A stretch of DNA of 64,000 nt from an uncultured Cytophagales bacterium. GTDB lineage: Bacteria; Bacteroidota; Bacteroidia; Cytophagales; Cyclobacteriaceae. Position numbers and translations under genes: made by a program. The notes under the pieces were generated by a model. It was not told where the DNA came from, did no database searches, and worked only from the letters and a program-made list of their open reading frames with translations. The stretch spans positions 186,001-250,000 of the forward strand of contig CAJXNP010000004.1 of the NCBI GenBank assembly GCA_913057175.1. The letters run 5' to 3'. Positions 53,780 to 62,659 of the stretch are shown here, in pieces. The first letter of the stretch is position 1. Each line of letters opens with the position of its first letter.

Positions 53780-53799
53780 AATACCTAAAAGTGGGTATT
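53780..53799. promoter_or_regulatory. Shared 20-bp inverted-repeat operator, right locus
   Basis: Identical to 46158-46177. It lies in the 298-base region between the barrel gene and the divergent luxR-type gene. A TTTAGTTTTTT stretch follows about 20 bases downstream on the minus strand at both loci. Nothing else was recognised in 53654-53951 apart from this element and the promoter candidate below. Confidence 0.7.
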
Positions 53800-53849
53800 C
53801 TTAGCCGAATGGATTTTGAATTTTAAAAGTTGGTTTTAGAGTAAAAATT

Positions 53850-53857
53850 TACTTTTG
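53850..53857 (+). promoter_or_regulatory. Candidate -7 element of the luxR-type gene
   Basis: TACTTTTG matches the Bacteroidota TAnnTTTG consensus and lies about 95 bases before the regulator's ATG; a poor -33 candidate (TTGG) is 17 bases upstream. The shared operator is some 50 bases further upstream. Confidence 0.4.
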
Positions 53858-53951
53858 TTAGGCACTAACGCTAAGATTTTGCATATTAATAGGACTTTTA
53901 AAAACCCAACTAAAATTTGAATTTCATTTTTTTAACAAACCTTTTTTACCT

Positions 53952-54719
53952 ATGAACCCAGTTGATCAATACCAGGAGGTCTTTAAGACTGATTATAATT
54001 TTAATAAAGAAGAGCTTCGAACGCACATTGAAAAATTTAAAGAACTGGACAAATATCTTCCCCCAAGTTCAACTTATCTGATCATAACCAATACCAGGGA
54101 GGGCAAATACGAGTTCATCAGCAAAAACTTTGAACCGGCAACCGGCCTAAGTTCAGATCCTTTTATGGAAAATGGGATTTCTTATTATCTCACACTTATC
54201 CATCCCGATGAAATTCAAACCTGGCTATTGGTATTGAGTGAGTTAATGAATTTTTGTACAACAGAGTTTCCAATTGCAAAGCTAAACAGGTTGGATTTTC
54301 AATATAATTATCGATTTAGAGTAAAAGGAGATGGATATTTAAATGTCCTTGAAAATCAGGTAAACCTGTTGGCAGACCAGGAGGGAAGGCCTGTTGTAGG
54401 ACTGGGTCATTTTACAGTATTTGGAAACGGTGATGAATTACCCATTCGGGCAAGTGTGAGGTATCTGAATGACCAAAATGAGTATGAAACTGTTTTTTAT
54501 AAAGTCTATGGCGCAAAGCTTTTGCAGGAATCGATCAGTAACAGGGAGCGGGATGTGTTGAGGCTGATAGCTTTGGGCTACGACAATGATACTATCGCTG
54601 ATAAATTGTTTGTAAGCCCACACACTGTCAAGACTCATCGAAAAAACATGCTTTCAAAAACAGGTAGTAAAAACAGCATGGAATTGATCGTTCAGTGCAT
54701 CAAAGAGGGGATTATCTGA
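53952..54719 (+). CDS. LuxR-type regulator with N-terminal PAS-like domain
   Basis: 255 residues. Residues about 30-175 resemble a PAS-type sensor (YLIITNTREGKYEFISKNFE, ATGLSSDPFMENGISYYLTL, with IHPDE after it), a design common in Bacteroidota regulators. Residues 195-255 are a LuxR helix-turn-helix (ISNRERDVLRLIALGYDNDT, LFVSPHTVKTHRKNMLSKTG). There is no receiver domain, so it senses a ligand or cell state directly. It is divergent from the right LRR operon, and the 20-bp operator between them recurs upstream of the left LRR locus, which makes it the best candidate for common control. Its stop abuts that of the propeller gene. Confidence 0.9.
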   Translation: MNPVDQYQEVFKTDYNFNKEELRTHIEKFKELDKYLPPSSTYLIITNTREGKYEFISKNFEPATGLSSDPFMENGISYYLTLIHPDEIQTWLLVLSELMNFCTTEFPIAKLNRLDFQYNYRFRVKGDGYLNVLENQVNLLADQEGRPVVGLGHFTVFGNGDELPIRASVRYLNDQNEYETVFYKVYGAKLLQESISNRERDVLRLIALGYDNDTIADKLFVSPHTVKTHRKNMLSKTGSKNSMELIVQCIKEGII

Positions 54720-56492
54720 CTAATAACTCAATTTCATCTCTACCCAGAATTCATTATCACCCGTTGTGCGATCAATTAAGTAGTCATTTCCTTTACCGTT
54801 CACTGATATGAGGTAGGAGGGTGTTCCATTCTGAATGAGATAAGTTTTGATCAATTCTGCATACTCCCGTGTAGTTTCTTCCGGATCGAACACAATCTTT
54901 TCTTCGTAATTCATTTGTTGATAATAAGAACGCTCTAAATCTACCTGTGAGGTATCCACATAATCAGTTGAATCCATTTCAGCTTCAGTTTCTGATAATT
55001 CCTCCTCCCAGTTGATGAATTCGCTATTGTCCATATCATTGTAATCGACTTGGGTTGTTTTTTCTTCAAAATTCCCCATATCGGTATCATTTTCTGATTC
55101 CTGTGAATAATTCATTGCCATATACGATGTGGAATCGCCAAAGTATCCGCCAATTGAATCCGTTGCATAAGTAAACACTTCTACAAATTCTTTTTTCAGA
55201 GGTTTGGAGGTAAAGACATTGAACTCAACATTCAGACCGGGATTCTTTTGGAGGATAGCCATGATCCTTCTGAATTCGACCTGCGAAATGTCTTTAATTT
55301 GATGTGTAACCGTATCAAATTGTAAGGTTGGTAAATAATAGCTCGTTCCAGGACGCAAAGGGTCTACTGTAAAATCAAGGTATTCGATATTTGAGGATTC
55401 AAGGTTATTAAAATCGTAGATTTGTGAATAATAAGTATGCTGTCCATCTACAGGAAATATTGAAAAATCATAAACCCGACCTTCCGGCAAAATGAAATCA
55501 AATTCGGATTCGCCTTCTTCCAGGTTGATGCTGGTAACTAACTCACCGGTATGGGCGTCATATGACTGGATGTTAATTTTTTCGGTGGCCTGGGCATTCC
55601 GAATATTTCCGGAAACCAGTATGACTTTTTTAGGTCGAAGCTCTTCAGGTAGCAATGCCATGGCAATGATAAACTGATCCTTTGCTACATCAGTATAATA
55701 AATAACATCTCCTCTGGCCGGGACACTTACAAATTCGTCATTTTTGACTGTATTGATGATGTCCAAAGGAACAGGCTGGCTCCATATTCCATTTTCAAAT
55801 TTCGTCATGTAGAGATCCAGTTTTCCCTTATTTCCGGGTTTCTCACTGGAATAGATAAGGGTCTGGTTATCAGATAAAATTCTTGGTGATGTGGAATGAC
55901 CGGTATTGATATAAGAAGGTAATTCTGTCGGTTCACCCCAAATATTTTTTGATCTTTTGTGGGAGACAAAGATTTTACATCCTGACTTTTTCGACGCATC
56001 CATCTCATCACATCTCATAAAATAGATGGACCTTCCATCTGGAGACATGCTGGGATTCCCCTCATTTGCGGGGCTGTTTAAGGGCTTTCCGGGGTTTTTC
56101 GGCTGTGACCACTGATCCCCATCTCTTTCCGATATCAGAATGTCGTATTTGCCGATTCCTCCTGCCCGGTAGGACGAGAACAACATGTACTTTCCGTTCG
56201 GGCTGACATTAAAACTGGCAAAGTGATCATTGTGAGGCTTTAAAATATGTTCGATGTATTCAGGTTCACTCCATGAATTCGGGCCTGTCTTTTTAGTATA
56301 TTTTAATTCATAATTGCGCGTATTGGTGTAGTTGGTGTAGAACAGCATGTATTTTTCATCAGCTGTGAGTGAAGGGTATATTTGTGATTTGGTGGGTACG
56401 TTAATTATTTTTGGAAGTTTTGCCTTTTGCACCTGTGCAAATCCTGAAAATGCCAGGGTAAAGAGCAGAAGAAATACGACCAATTTATTCAT
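54720..56492 (-). CDS. Exported PD40 beta-propeller protein with degenerate OmpA-like end
   Basis: 590 residues with a signal peptide (MNKLVVFLLLFTLAFSGFAQ). PD40/TolB-type propeller blades follow (KYMLFYTNYTNTRNYELKYT, HFASFNVSPNGKYMLFSSYR, NEGNPSMSPDGRSIYFMRCD), then a carboxypeptidase-regulatory-like domain (VILVSGNIRNAQATEKINIQ), an acidic low-complexity linker, and a final 60 residues resembling an OmpA-like end without clear peptidoglycan residues. The order PD40-CRD-OmpA is known from PorE-like T9SS accessory proteins, so it may bridge envelope and surface systems. Precise role unknown. Confidence 0.83.
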   Translation of the reverse strand: MNKLVVFLLLFTLAFSGFAQVQKAKLPKIINVPTKSQIYPSLTADEKYMLFYTNYTNTRNYELKYTKKTGPNSWSEPEYIEHILKPHNDHFASFNVSPNGKYMLFSSYRAGGIGKYDILISERDGDQWSQPKNPGKPLNSPANEGNPSMSPDGRSIYFMRCDEMDASKKSGCKIFVSHKRSKNIWGEPTELPSYINTGHSTSPRILSDNQTLIYSSEKPGNKGKLDLYMTKFENGIWSQPVPLDIINTVKNDEFVSVPARGDVIYYTDVAKDQFIIAMALLPEELRPKKVILVSGNIRNAQATEKINIQSYDAHTGELVTSINLEEGESEFDFILPEGRVYDFSIFPVDGQHTYYSQIYDFNNLESSNIEYLDFTVDPLRPGTSYYLPTLQFDTVTHQIKDISQVEFRRIMAILQKNPGLNVEFNVFTSKPLKKEFVEVFTYATDSIGGYFGDSTSYMAMNYSQESENDTDMGNFEEKTTQVDYNDMDNSEFINWEEELSETEAEMDSTDYVDTSQVDLERSYYQQMNYEEKIVFDPEETTREYAELIKTYLIQNGTPSYLISVNGKGNDYLIDRTTGDNEFWVEMKLSY

Positions 56493-56631
56493 AATGATAT
56501 CGGGTTAGGAAATACCATCTAATTAAAGGTAAATCGTCGGCTATTAACGGGTAAACTGTGCAAAAATTTTACCAGGTAATATATTCCCTGAAAAGAGAAC
56601 TCCATGAAATGATCTCTGTTTCAGTTAAAAA

Positions 56632-58062
56632 CTAAGGGATGTTTACTGCATTGTATTGGGATATGTTGGCTAGAGGAATTTGTGCGGAAAATTTTTGATT
56701 GATGGCTTTGATAATCTCATTGGCAACAATAGCATAACCTCTGGCGGTAAGGTGAACACCATCGATTGAAAACAATCCTCCCTCGATAAATTGTGTGGTA
56801 ATCAGCTCACCATCAATGGTTTTTCCTGAAACAAACTGACCGAGAATATCATTGGCTTCTATTATCGCTATGCCAGGGGAATTGACAATATCCCTGATGA
56901 TATCATTGTAAATAATCCTGTATTCCTCAATGATTTGAAGTTCTGATGTTGTTAGCGCATATTCATCATTCAGGGGTTCAACAATGCCCGAAAGTTTACT
57001 GACATCTGTCAACTCCAAAACACCATTCAGGGTTATGCGATCATCATCCGTTAAATGCCGGATTCTGGGAATGGGATTCCCCTCCGAATCATTTTTGTTA
57101 ATATCCGGAAGATCATTGTCCACAATGACAAATGCGTTGTTTCCACTTACAGAAAATGAGATCATTTCCCTTGTCAGCTCCTGTTTTTCACCATCAGATA
57201 AATCCGGATTTGAGGCAATCTCATTGTTGTATTCTTCTATTTTTTCGTTTATCTCAGAATAAATTTCCTCCAATTCATTTGCTAAGTTTTCGCTTAACGA
57301 GGGAAAATTATCATTGCTAACCAAATTAAAAAAAGGGATGAGGGAAATGTCAGGAATGGTGATGACCACTCCCTTTGCATTGTTCTTCGTTAATTCGTCA
57401 ATGACCTGCTGATAGTTGCTTTCAAATAATGAAGGCTCTGTTAATCCTCCAAGGCCGTACTGTCCATTCCCTTCAATTCCATCAGCGCCACCGCCTGTTG
57501 CATAGCCGAGGATATCGTTATTCCCCAACCAGCAGGTGAAAAAGGTCGGATTCCTTTCCTTAAGTAAATCCAGGTACGATGAATTAGCCTCACTGCCCTG
57601 TGGAAGAATTCGATAAAAGTACGGATTGTTAACTTCCAATCCATAATCCTTCATGTCAACATCTTTTATCCTGATACCAGGGATTCCCAGGTTATGAAAA
57701 GTTCCCGAAACTTTGTTAAAGGCAGCCGGATCTTCCTGTAAAAAGTTAATTCCCGGAATTCCATCAACATAGCTTGTCAGGTAAACATAGCCTGATCCGT
57801 TTCCGGGAGGCATTAGAGGTTGAGTAATTGTGGTTCCAATTTGGGTAGCAAAGATGGAAGGATAAGAGTTTGATTGTACCTCCCGGTAAAGCCCACCATC
57901 CGAATAACCAGCTGTTAGTGAGTTCCCAACTGCTACATAATTTGAAAAGTCAATTTCACCGGTATTGATTGGATTTTCGTCTTCTTTACATGAAATTAGA
58001 AGAGAAGTAATAATTAAAGTATTTACAAGTAATTTTCTTGTAATCAGTAAATTATATTTCAT
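56632..58062 (-). CDS. SGNH/GDSL-type hydrolase lipoprotein
   Basis: 476 residues; the signal ends LLISC. VAVGNSLTAGYSDGG is the block I motif with the catalytic serine (GNS in place of GDS), TCWLGNNDILG holds the block III Asn, and DGVHLTARGYAIVANEIIKA carries the Asp/His pair. This branch of large GDSL-like proteins is common in Bacteroidota and acts on esters or acylated polymers. It overlaps the upstream GMC gene by 4 bases (ATGA), so they are an operon. Confidence 0.9.
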   Translation of the reverse strand: MKYNLLITRKLLVNTLIITSLLISCKEDENPINTGEIDFSNYVAVGNSLTAGYSDGGLYREVQSNSYPSIFATQIGTTITQPLMPPGNGSGYVYLTSYVDGIPGINFLQEDPAAFNKVSGTFHNLGIPGIRIKDVDMKDYGLEVNNPYFYRILPQGSEANSSYLDLLKERNPTFFTCWLGNNDILGYATGGGADGIEGNGQYGLGGLTEPSLFESNYQQVIDELTKNNAKGVVITIPDISLIPFFNLVSNDNFPSLSENLANELEEIYSEINEKIEEYNNEIASNPDLSDGEKQELTREMISFSVSGNNAFVIVDNDLPDINKNDSEGNPIPRIRHLTDDDRITLNGVLELTDVSKLSGIVEPLNDEYALTTSELQIIEEYRIIYNDIIRDIVNSPGIAIIEANDILGQFVSGKTIDGELITTQFIEGGLFSIDGVHLTARGYAIVANEIIKAINQKFSAQIPLANISQYNAVNIP

Positions 58063-59696
58063 TTTTCGGAAAAGTTCAATTCAAGTTTTTTTAACTGGTC
58101 TTCAAGTTTCTCCTTTTCGTTTCCCGGCTTGTCGGGAATGAGACTCATGGCATATTCCGATAGCGACGTAATGGTCAAACTTGGATTTACCCCAAGATTA
58201 CATGGAATAATCGATCCATCCAAAACATATAAATTTGGATAATTAAAAACTTCAAAATTTTTATTCACTACTCCTTCCTTGTCGTTGGCTCCCATCGGAC
58301 AGCCCCCTAAAATATGAGCTGTCATGGGCATGTTCATCAGGATTTCCGGAAGAACATTAGCAGCAATTCCCTTTACTTTTTTAGCATATCGGAACATAAC
58401 CTCCTGACCAATCGGAATGTAAGCCGGAACTTTTGATGCTTTATCATTTCTGAAAGCCATTCCTGAACCAAAAAACCCTTTTTTCCAGATCATCCTCATG
58501 CTATTATCGAGGGATTGCATGACAAGGAAAATGATGGAATTTTCTCCCCATTTCTTAAAATTAAAAGAGAGTTTTAAAAAATCGGTCGGATGTTTGATGA
58601 TTTGCAGGATGAGTTTCGTGGTTCTGACAAAGCCATTTCCTTCACCGGTGGCCAAAGTTCCCAAACGTCCCATGGCGCCTGAATCATTGTTGTACTTCAC
58701 AATTTCGATATGGGTATGATTATCCGGATTGAAGTAGGAGCTGATGGCAATCCCGTTATTCAATTTGGTATTGGCGTTGCTGACCCCACACAGAGATTCG
58801 GAATTCGTCATTACATTGGAACCCAGGGTATCAGAAATATTCGGCAGTGTTTTGTACTTGTACTTCTGCTTGAGCAGAATATCCATCGTTCCCAGTACAC
58901 CACCGCTGATAATCAGACCTTTGGATCGAAAGGCTTTATGTTTTCTTTGAAAAAAGGACGTGCTGGATTTAGTTTGTATAACATATAGGTTATCAATATA
59001 TTCAATTTTGGTAGCTAAAGTTTCAGATAAAATATCTACACCGTTTTTCTCTGCGAAGTACAAATAATTCTTATCCAGTGTATTTTTGGCGTTGTAACGA
59101 CATCCTACCATACAGCCGGCGCATTCTTTGCAACCCAATCTTTCAGGGCCTAATCCTTTAAAATACGGATCAATAAGTTTGGCCTGATCTCCAAAATACA
59201 CACCGACATTCACACCTGAAAAGGACTCTTCTTTGCCCATATCCCTGGCAACTTCCTTCAGAATCTTATCTTCCCGGTACATTTTTGTAAGGGGAATGGT
59301 CCCAAGCATGTATTTTGCCTTTTCATAAAAGGGCATCAATTCTTTTTTCCAGTCATTCAGGTGTGACCAGACTTTATTCTTAAAGAAATCATCTTTTGGG
59401 ATCATGTGTGTGTTGGCATAAACCAGGCTTCCACCTCCGACTCCGACTCCACTCAGAATGGTAATTTGTCGAAAAAAAGTCAGCTTTTGAAAACCAAAAA
59501 ACCTCAATAATGGGAGCCAAAGAAATTTTTTTAAATTCCAGTCAGATTTTGGGAAGTCCTTTTCTGTGAAGCGTTTCCCTTTTTCTATGACGAGAACTTT
59601 GTAACCCTTTTCAGAGAGGCGCATAGCGCTTACACTACCACCAAAGCCAGACCCGATAATGATATAATCATACTCTTCTGCCATTTCTTGTGTCAT
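58059..59696 (-). CDS. GMC-family oxidoreductase, cholesterol-oxidase-like branch
   Basis: 545 residues: FAD motif at the N terminus (DYIIIGSGFGGSVSAMRLSE), a central block with VGVGGGSLVYANTHMIPKDD, a Cys cluster (GCKECAGCMVGCRYNAKNTL) and a C-terminal HILGGCPMGANDKEGVVN followed by LYVLDGSIIPCNLGVNPSLT, all typical of the cholesterol-oxidase-like branch. Known relatives oxidise sterols or long-chain alcohols. There is no signal peptide. Its operon with a GDSL-type lipoprotein, and the divergent acyltransferase/esterase pair, suggest a lipid or wax-ester role; this is inference. Confidence 0.9.
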   Translation of the reverse strand: MTQEMAEEYDYIIIGSGFGGSVSAMRLSEKGYKVLVIEKGKRFTEKDFPKSDWNLKKFLWLPLLRFFGFQKLTFFRQITILSGVGVGGGSLVYANTHMIPKDDFFKNKVWSHLNDWKKELMPFYEKAKYMLGTIPLTKMYREDKILKEVARDMGKEESFSGVNVGVYFGDQAKLIDPYFKGLGPERLGCKECAGCMVGCRYNAKNTLDKNYLYFAEKNGVDILSETLATKIEYIDNLYVIQTKSSTSFFQRKHKAFRSKGLIISGGVLGTMDILLKQKYKYKTLPNISDTLGSNVMTNSESLCGVSNANTKLNNGIAISSYFNPDNHTHIEIVKYNNDSGAMGRLGTLATGEGNGFVRTTKLILQIIKHPTDFLKLSFNFKKWGENSIIFLVMQSLDNSMRMIWKKGFFGSGMAFRNDKASKVPAYIPIGQEVMFRYAKKVKGIAANVLPEILMNMPMTAHILGGCPMGANDKEGVVNKNFEVFNYPNLYVLDGSIIPCNLGVNPSLTITSLSEYAMSLIPDKPGNEKEKLEDQLKKLELNFSEK

Positions 59697-59803
59697 TCAT
59701 CCTTAGTAACAACGTTTTATGAATGGCTGTTTGTTCAAAATACAATATAAATCAGTTTTTTATTATTCATTAACAATTATATTTATTTGAGAATACCACA
59801 CGC

Positions 59804-60964
59804 ATGAAAGAAGCCCGGACTTCTGTAATTGGGAACAATTGGTACAGGGATTTATCAGATCTTGTTCAGAAAAATCTTCACATAATCGATGATCATTATG
59901 ATGAAGAGTTTACAAAAACCATGTCTTCTGATGTTATGGTGTACCTGGAAAAATACTACTTCAGGTCACGATTTATTGGTTTTGAAAATTTTCCTGAAAG
60001 GAATAATCCGAATCGCCCGCTTATTTTTGCAAGCAACCACTCGGGAATGGCATTTCCATGGGACGGGATCATGATGGCGCTTGGAATAAATGAATTGGTC
60101 AAAAATGATCGTAATGCCATCCGGCCGCTTGCATCTCCCATGCTTTCAGAGTCCAAGATCATGAACCCTTTTCTCTTCAATAATCTTTGGAAAATTGCCG
60201 GCTCGGTTGATGCATCCTTTCTTAATTTCGAGACCATGCTTCATCAGAATGAAAAGAATTTGTTGGTCTATCCGGAAGGCGTTCCCGGGATTGGGAAAGG
60301 ATTTGATAAAAGGTATCGGTTACAGAGATTCTCCACATCTTTTCTGACTTTATCCATTAAATATAAGACAGATGTTATCCCCATCTATACCGTTAACGGG
60401 GAGTACATCAATCCATTGGCATATTCATGGCCGTGGTTGAACAAATTAGTGAATAAAGTTGGTATTCCTTATTTGCCTGTTGGACTGGCCACACCATTTT
60501 TACTTTTGCAACCATGGTTTTTCTATAGCGCTTTTCCGGCAAAACTCACCTACGTTTTAGGTGAAAGGATCAAACCTTATGAAATGACTGATAAGCAGAT
60601 CGAAGAATTGAGCAGGGAAGAACTCGGGTCTATCAGGGATGCAATAAAAGCAAAAATGCAGAAGGGGTTAAATAAAGCTGTGCAAGAGCACGGGAAGTCG
60701 CCTTATAAGTGGAGTGAATTTATCAATGTGACATTTGCAAACCTTCACAAATTTCCATTTCCATATCCTTTCGGCTGGCCATTCAGCTTTTCAAGGAGTC
60801 AGAGACACTATAAGAGAAAACAGGAAGGAAGGATCAAAATTAGCTTTTGGTCAATTCCAAAGATTTTATTACAAGATCCTTTTATTCTGTTTTATTTTCT
60901 GCCGGTTTTAGGCTGGATACCTATTTTTATCCGTGGAATATTGATGAGAAGAAGTGGAGAGTAG
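59804..60964 (+). CDS. PlsC-type acyltransferase
   Basis: 386 residues with the glycerophospholipid acyltransferase signature: SNHSGMAFPWDG (NHxxxxD), VYPEGVPGIGKGF (block III) and VIPIYTVNGEY (block IV). The C-terminal third carries a hydrophobic amphipathic tail (LLQDPFILFYFLPVLGWIPI) for membrane attachment. It uses acyl-CoA or acyl-ACP to acylate a glycerolipid or related alcohol. It is followed by an HSL-type hydrolase gene one base after its stop. Confidence 0.88.
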   Translation: MKEARTSVIGNNWYRDLSDLVQKNLHIIDDHYDEEFTKTMSSDVMVYLEKYYFRSRFIGFENFPERNNPNRPLIFASNHSGMAFPWDGIMMALGINELVKNDRNAIRPLASPMLSESKIMNPFLFNNLWKIAGSVDASFLNFETMLHQNEKNLLVYPEGVPGIGKGFDKRYRLQRFSTSFLTLSIKYKTDVIPIYTVNGEYINPLAYSWPWLNKLVNKVGIPYLPVGLATPFLLLQPWFFYSAFPAKLTYVLGERIKPYEMTDKQIEELSREELGSIRDAIKAKMQKGLNKAVQEHGKSPYKWSEFINVTFANLHKFPFPYPFGWPFSFSRSQRHYKRKQEGRIKISFWSIPKILLQDPFILFYFLPVLGWIPIFIRGILMRRSGE

Positions 60965-60965
60965 G

Positions 60966-61865
60966 ATGCCGTCGTTTAAGCACGAGATTTTAAAGAATAT
61001 TGTTAATGGAATGAGCCTCCCAATGAGGTGGAGACTGCCACCCATTAATCACCTGAGAGCCTTACTGGAAACCTTCACGATGTTTTCTTCCTTACCATGG
61101 GGAATGCATGTGGAAAAAATGAACTTGGGGGAATTTACTGCAGAATTCATTTCACCAGTAGAATACAAATCTTCTCAGGTAATCCTATATCTCCATGGAG
61201 GCGGGTTTGTCATTGGCTCACCGCATACCCACAGAGGGCTTGCAGGTCGCATTTCGAAATTATCCGGAATTCCGAGCTTGCTGATCGATTATCGCAAAGC
61301 GCCCGAACATCAATTCCCCGCTGCTTTAGAAGACGCTCTGGTTGCCTATCAATTCTTGCTGGAACACAAAGGTTATCAATCATTGGACATTTTTATTATT
61401 GGAGATTCAGCGGGAGGCGGACTGGCTTTGTCCCTGCAGTTAAAATTAAAGGATCTCAAGTTGCCCTTGCCTGCAGCAAGTATCCTCTTATCGCCCTATG
61501 TTGATTTGGTCAATCGCGATGACATGCGGCTACAAAACTCCCTGAACGACCGCTTTCTGGATATTTTTGAAATGCGCAGATGGGCAAGTCTTTATGCACC
61601 TACAGCTGATTTGGATGATCCGCTGGTTTCACCGCTTTATGGAGACTTATCGGGTTTACCACCTATATTGGTACAGGCAAGTGAAAGTGAAGTATTGTTT
61701 GATGATTCCAGACGATTGATTGAAAAAGCCAGGAAGCAAAAGGTAGCGATTACCTTTCAAACCTGGCATGGACTAATCCATTGGTGGCATATGTTTAGTG
61801 GAATGCCCGAATCCAAAGAAGCCGTTCTAAAGATTGCTGAGTTTTTGTCGGAATACAAAAGCTGA
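60966..61865 (+). CDS. HSL-family alpha/beta hydrolase (esterase/lipase)
   Basis: I choose the ATG at 60966, one base after the acyltransferase stop; a GTG at 60954 would overlap it. The 299-residue product has YLHGGGFVIGSPHTHR (HGGG oxyanion hole), IIGDSAGGGLALSL (GDSAGG nucleophile elbow) and a C-terminal HGLIHWWHMFSG with catalytic His. The hormone-sensitive-lipase family acts on short to medium acyl esters. Cotranscription with an acyltransferase suggests paired acylation and deacylation of one lipid. Confidence 0.9.
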   Translation: MPSFKHEILKNIVNGMSLPMRWRLPPINHLRALLETFTMFSSLPWGMHVEKMNLGEFTAEFISPVEYKSSQVILYLHGGGFVIGSPHTHRGLAGRISKLSGIPSLLIDYRKAPEHQFPAALEDALVAYQFLLEHKGYQSLDIFIIGDSAGGGLALSLQLKLKDLKLPLPAASILLSPYVDLVNRDDMRLQNSLNDRFLDIFEMRRWASLYAPTADLDDPLVSPLYGDLSGLPPILVQASESEVLFDDSRRLIEKARKQKVAITFQTWHGLIHWWHMFSGMPESKEAVLKIAEFLSEYKS

Positions 61866-61999
61866 TTTTTTAAAACAGTCTATTTGATCAACTGTCACAA
61901 AATTGACTATGGAAAGGGTTATTTTTTGATTTAAAAATATCCCTGAACATGTAAAAAAACACTACTTTAGTATCTGAACTAACTATAAACAATCTCCCT

Positions 62000-62539
62000 A
62001 TGAAAAATTTATTAATCATCCTAACCATTTTCTGTGTTTCAGGTGCATATGCACAAGGCCAGCTTCAAAATGAAGCATCTGGAAATATTACTTATGCATC
62101 CGGACATGTAATGCAACTGGCAGAAGCTTTTCCTGCTGACAAGTATTCCTGGGTTCCTATGGAAGGTGTAAGGTCAACTGCAGGTGTATTTGCACACATC
62201 ATTAGTGCTAATTACTTCTTTGCTTCCAAGCTTGGAGCAACCATCCCTGAAGGTGTGAACATGCAAACACTTGAGCAGGATCTTACTGAAAAAGAAGATA
62301 TTCAGGCTGAATTAAAACAATCCTATGACGTTTTGTTGGGTGCGATTATGGAAACCAAAGATGATGCTCTTGCTGAAACAGTTGAGTATCCATTTCCTGG
62401 AGAGTTTACCAACATGAGCTCCATTCTGATCGCGCTATCTCACACAAATGAACATCTGGGTCAGCTGATCGCTTATGCAAGAATGAATGGCATTACACCT
62501 CCCTGGAGCATGGCAATGGAAGAAGGAGAAGGTGACTAA
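62000..62539 (+). CDS. Exported DinB-family protein
   Basis: 179 residues with a signal peptide (MKNLLIILTIFCVSGAYAQG), unusual for DinB proteins, then a four-helix DinB bundle: HVMQLAEAFPADKYSWVPME, VFAHIISANYFFASKLGATI and SHTNEHLGQLIAYARMNGIT supply the usual histidines. Exported DinB proteins form a Bacteroidota branch of unknown function. A terminator follows the gene. Confidence 0.88.
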   Translation: MKNLLIILTIFCVSGAYAQGQLQNEASGNITYASGHVMQLAEAFPADKYSWVPMEGVRSTAGVFAHIISANYFFASKLGATIPEGVNMQTLEQDLTEKEDIQAELKQSYDVLLGAIMETKDDALAETVEYPFPGEFTNMSSILIALSHTNEHLGQLIAYARMNGITPPWSMAMEEGEGD

Positions 62540-62562
62540 TTGAAAAACTTACTTACTGAATG

Positions 62563-62592
62563 AAAATTGCCGGCATCAATCCGGCATTTTTT
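62563..62592 (+). terminator. Intrinsic terminator after the exported DinB gene
   Basis: TGCCGG and CCGGCA form the stem core with a 7-base loop, extended by A/T pairs and a T-tract on the plus strand. On the minus strand the A-run also gives a T-tract, so it may also serve transcripts from the right. Confidence 0.85.
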
Positions 62593-62659
62593 GTATAAAA
62601 GCCAATCACCTAATTTGAAAAGTCTCCCTTTCAGTAGTATTTAAACTTCACTATTTTTT

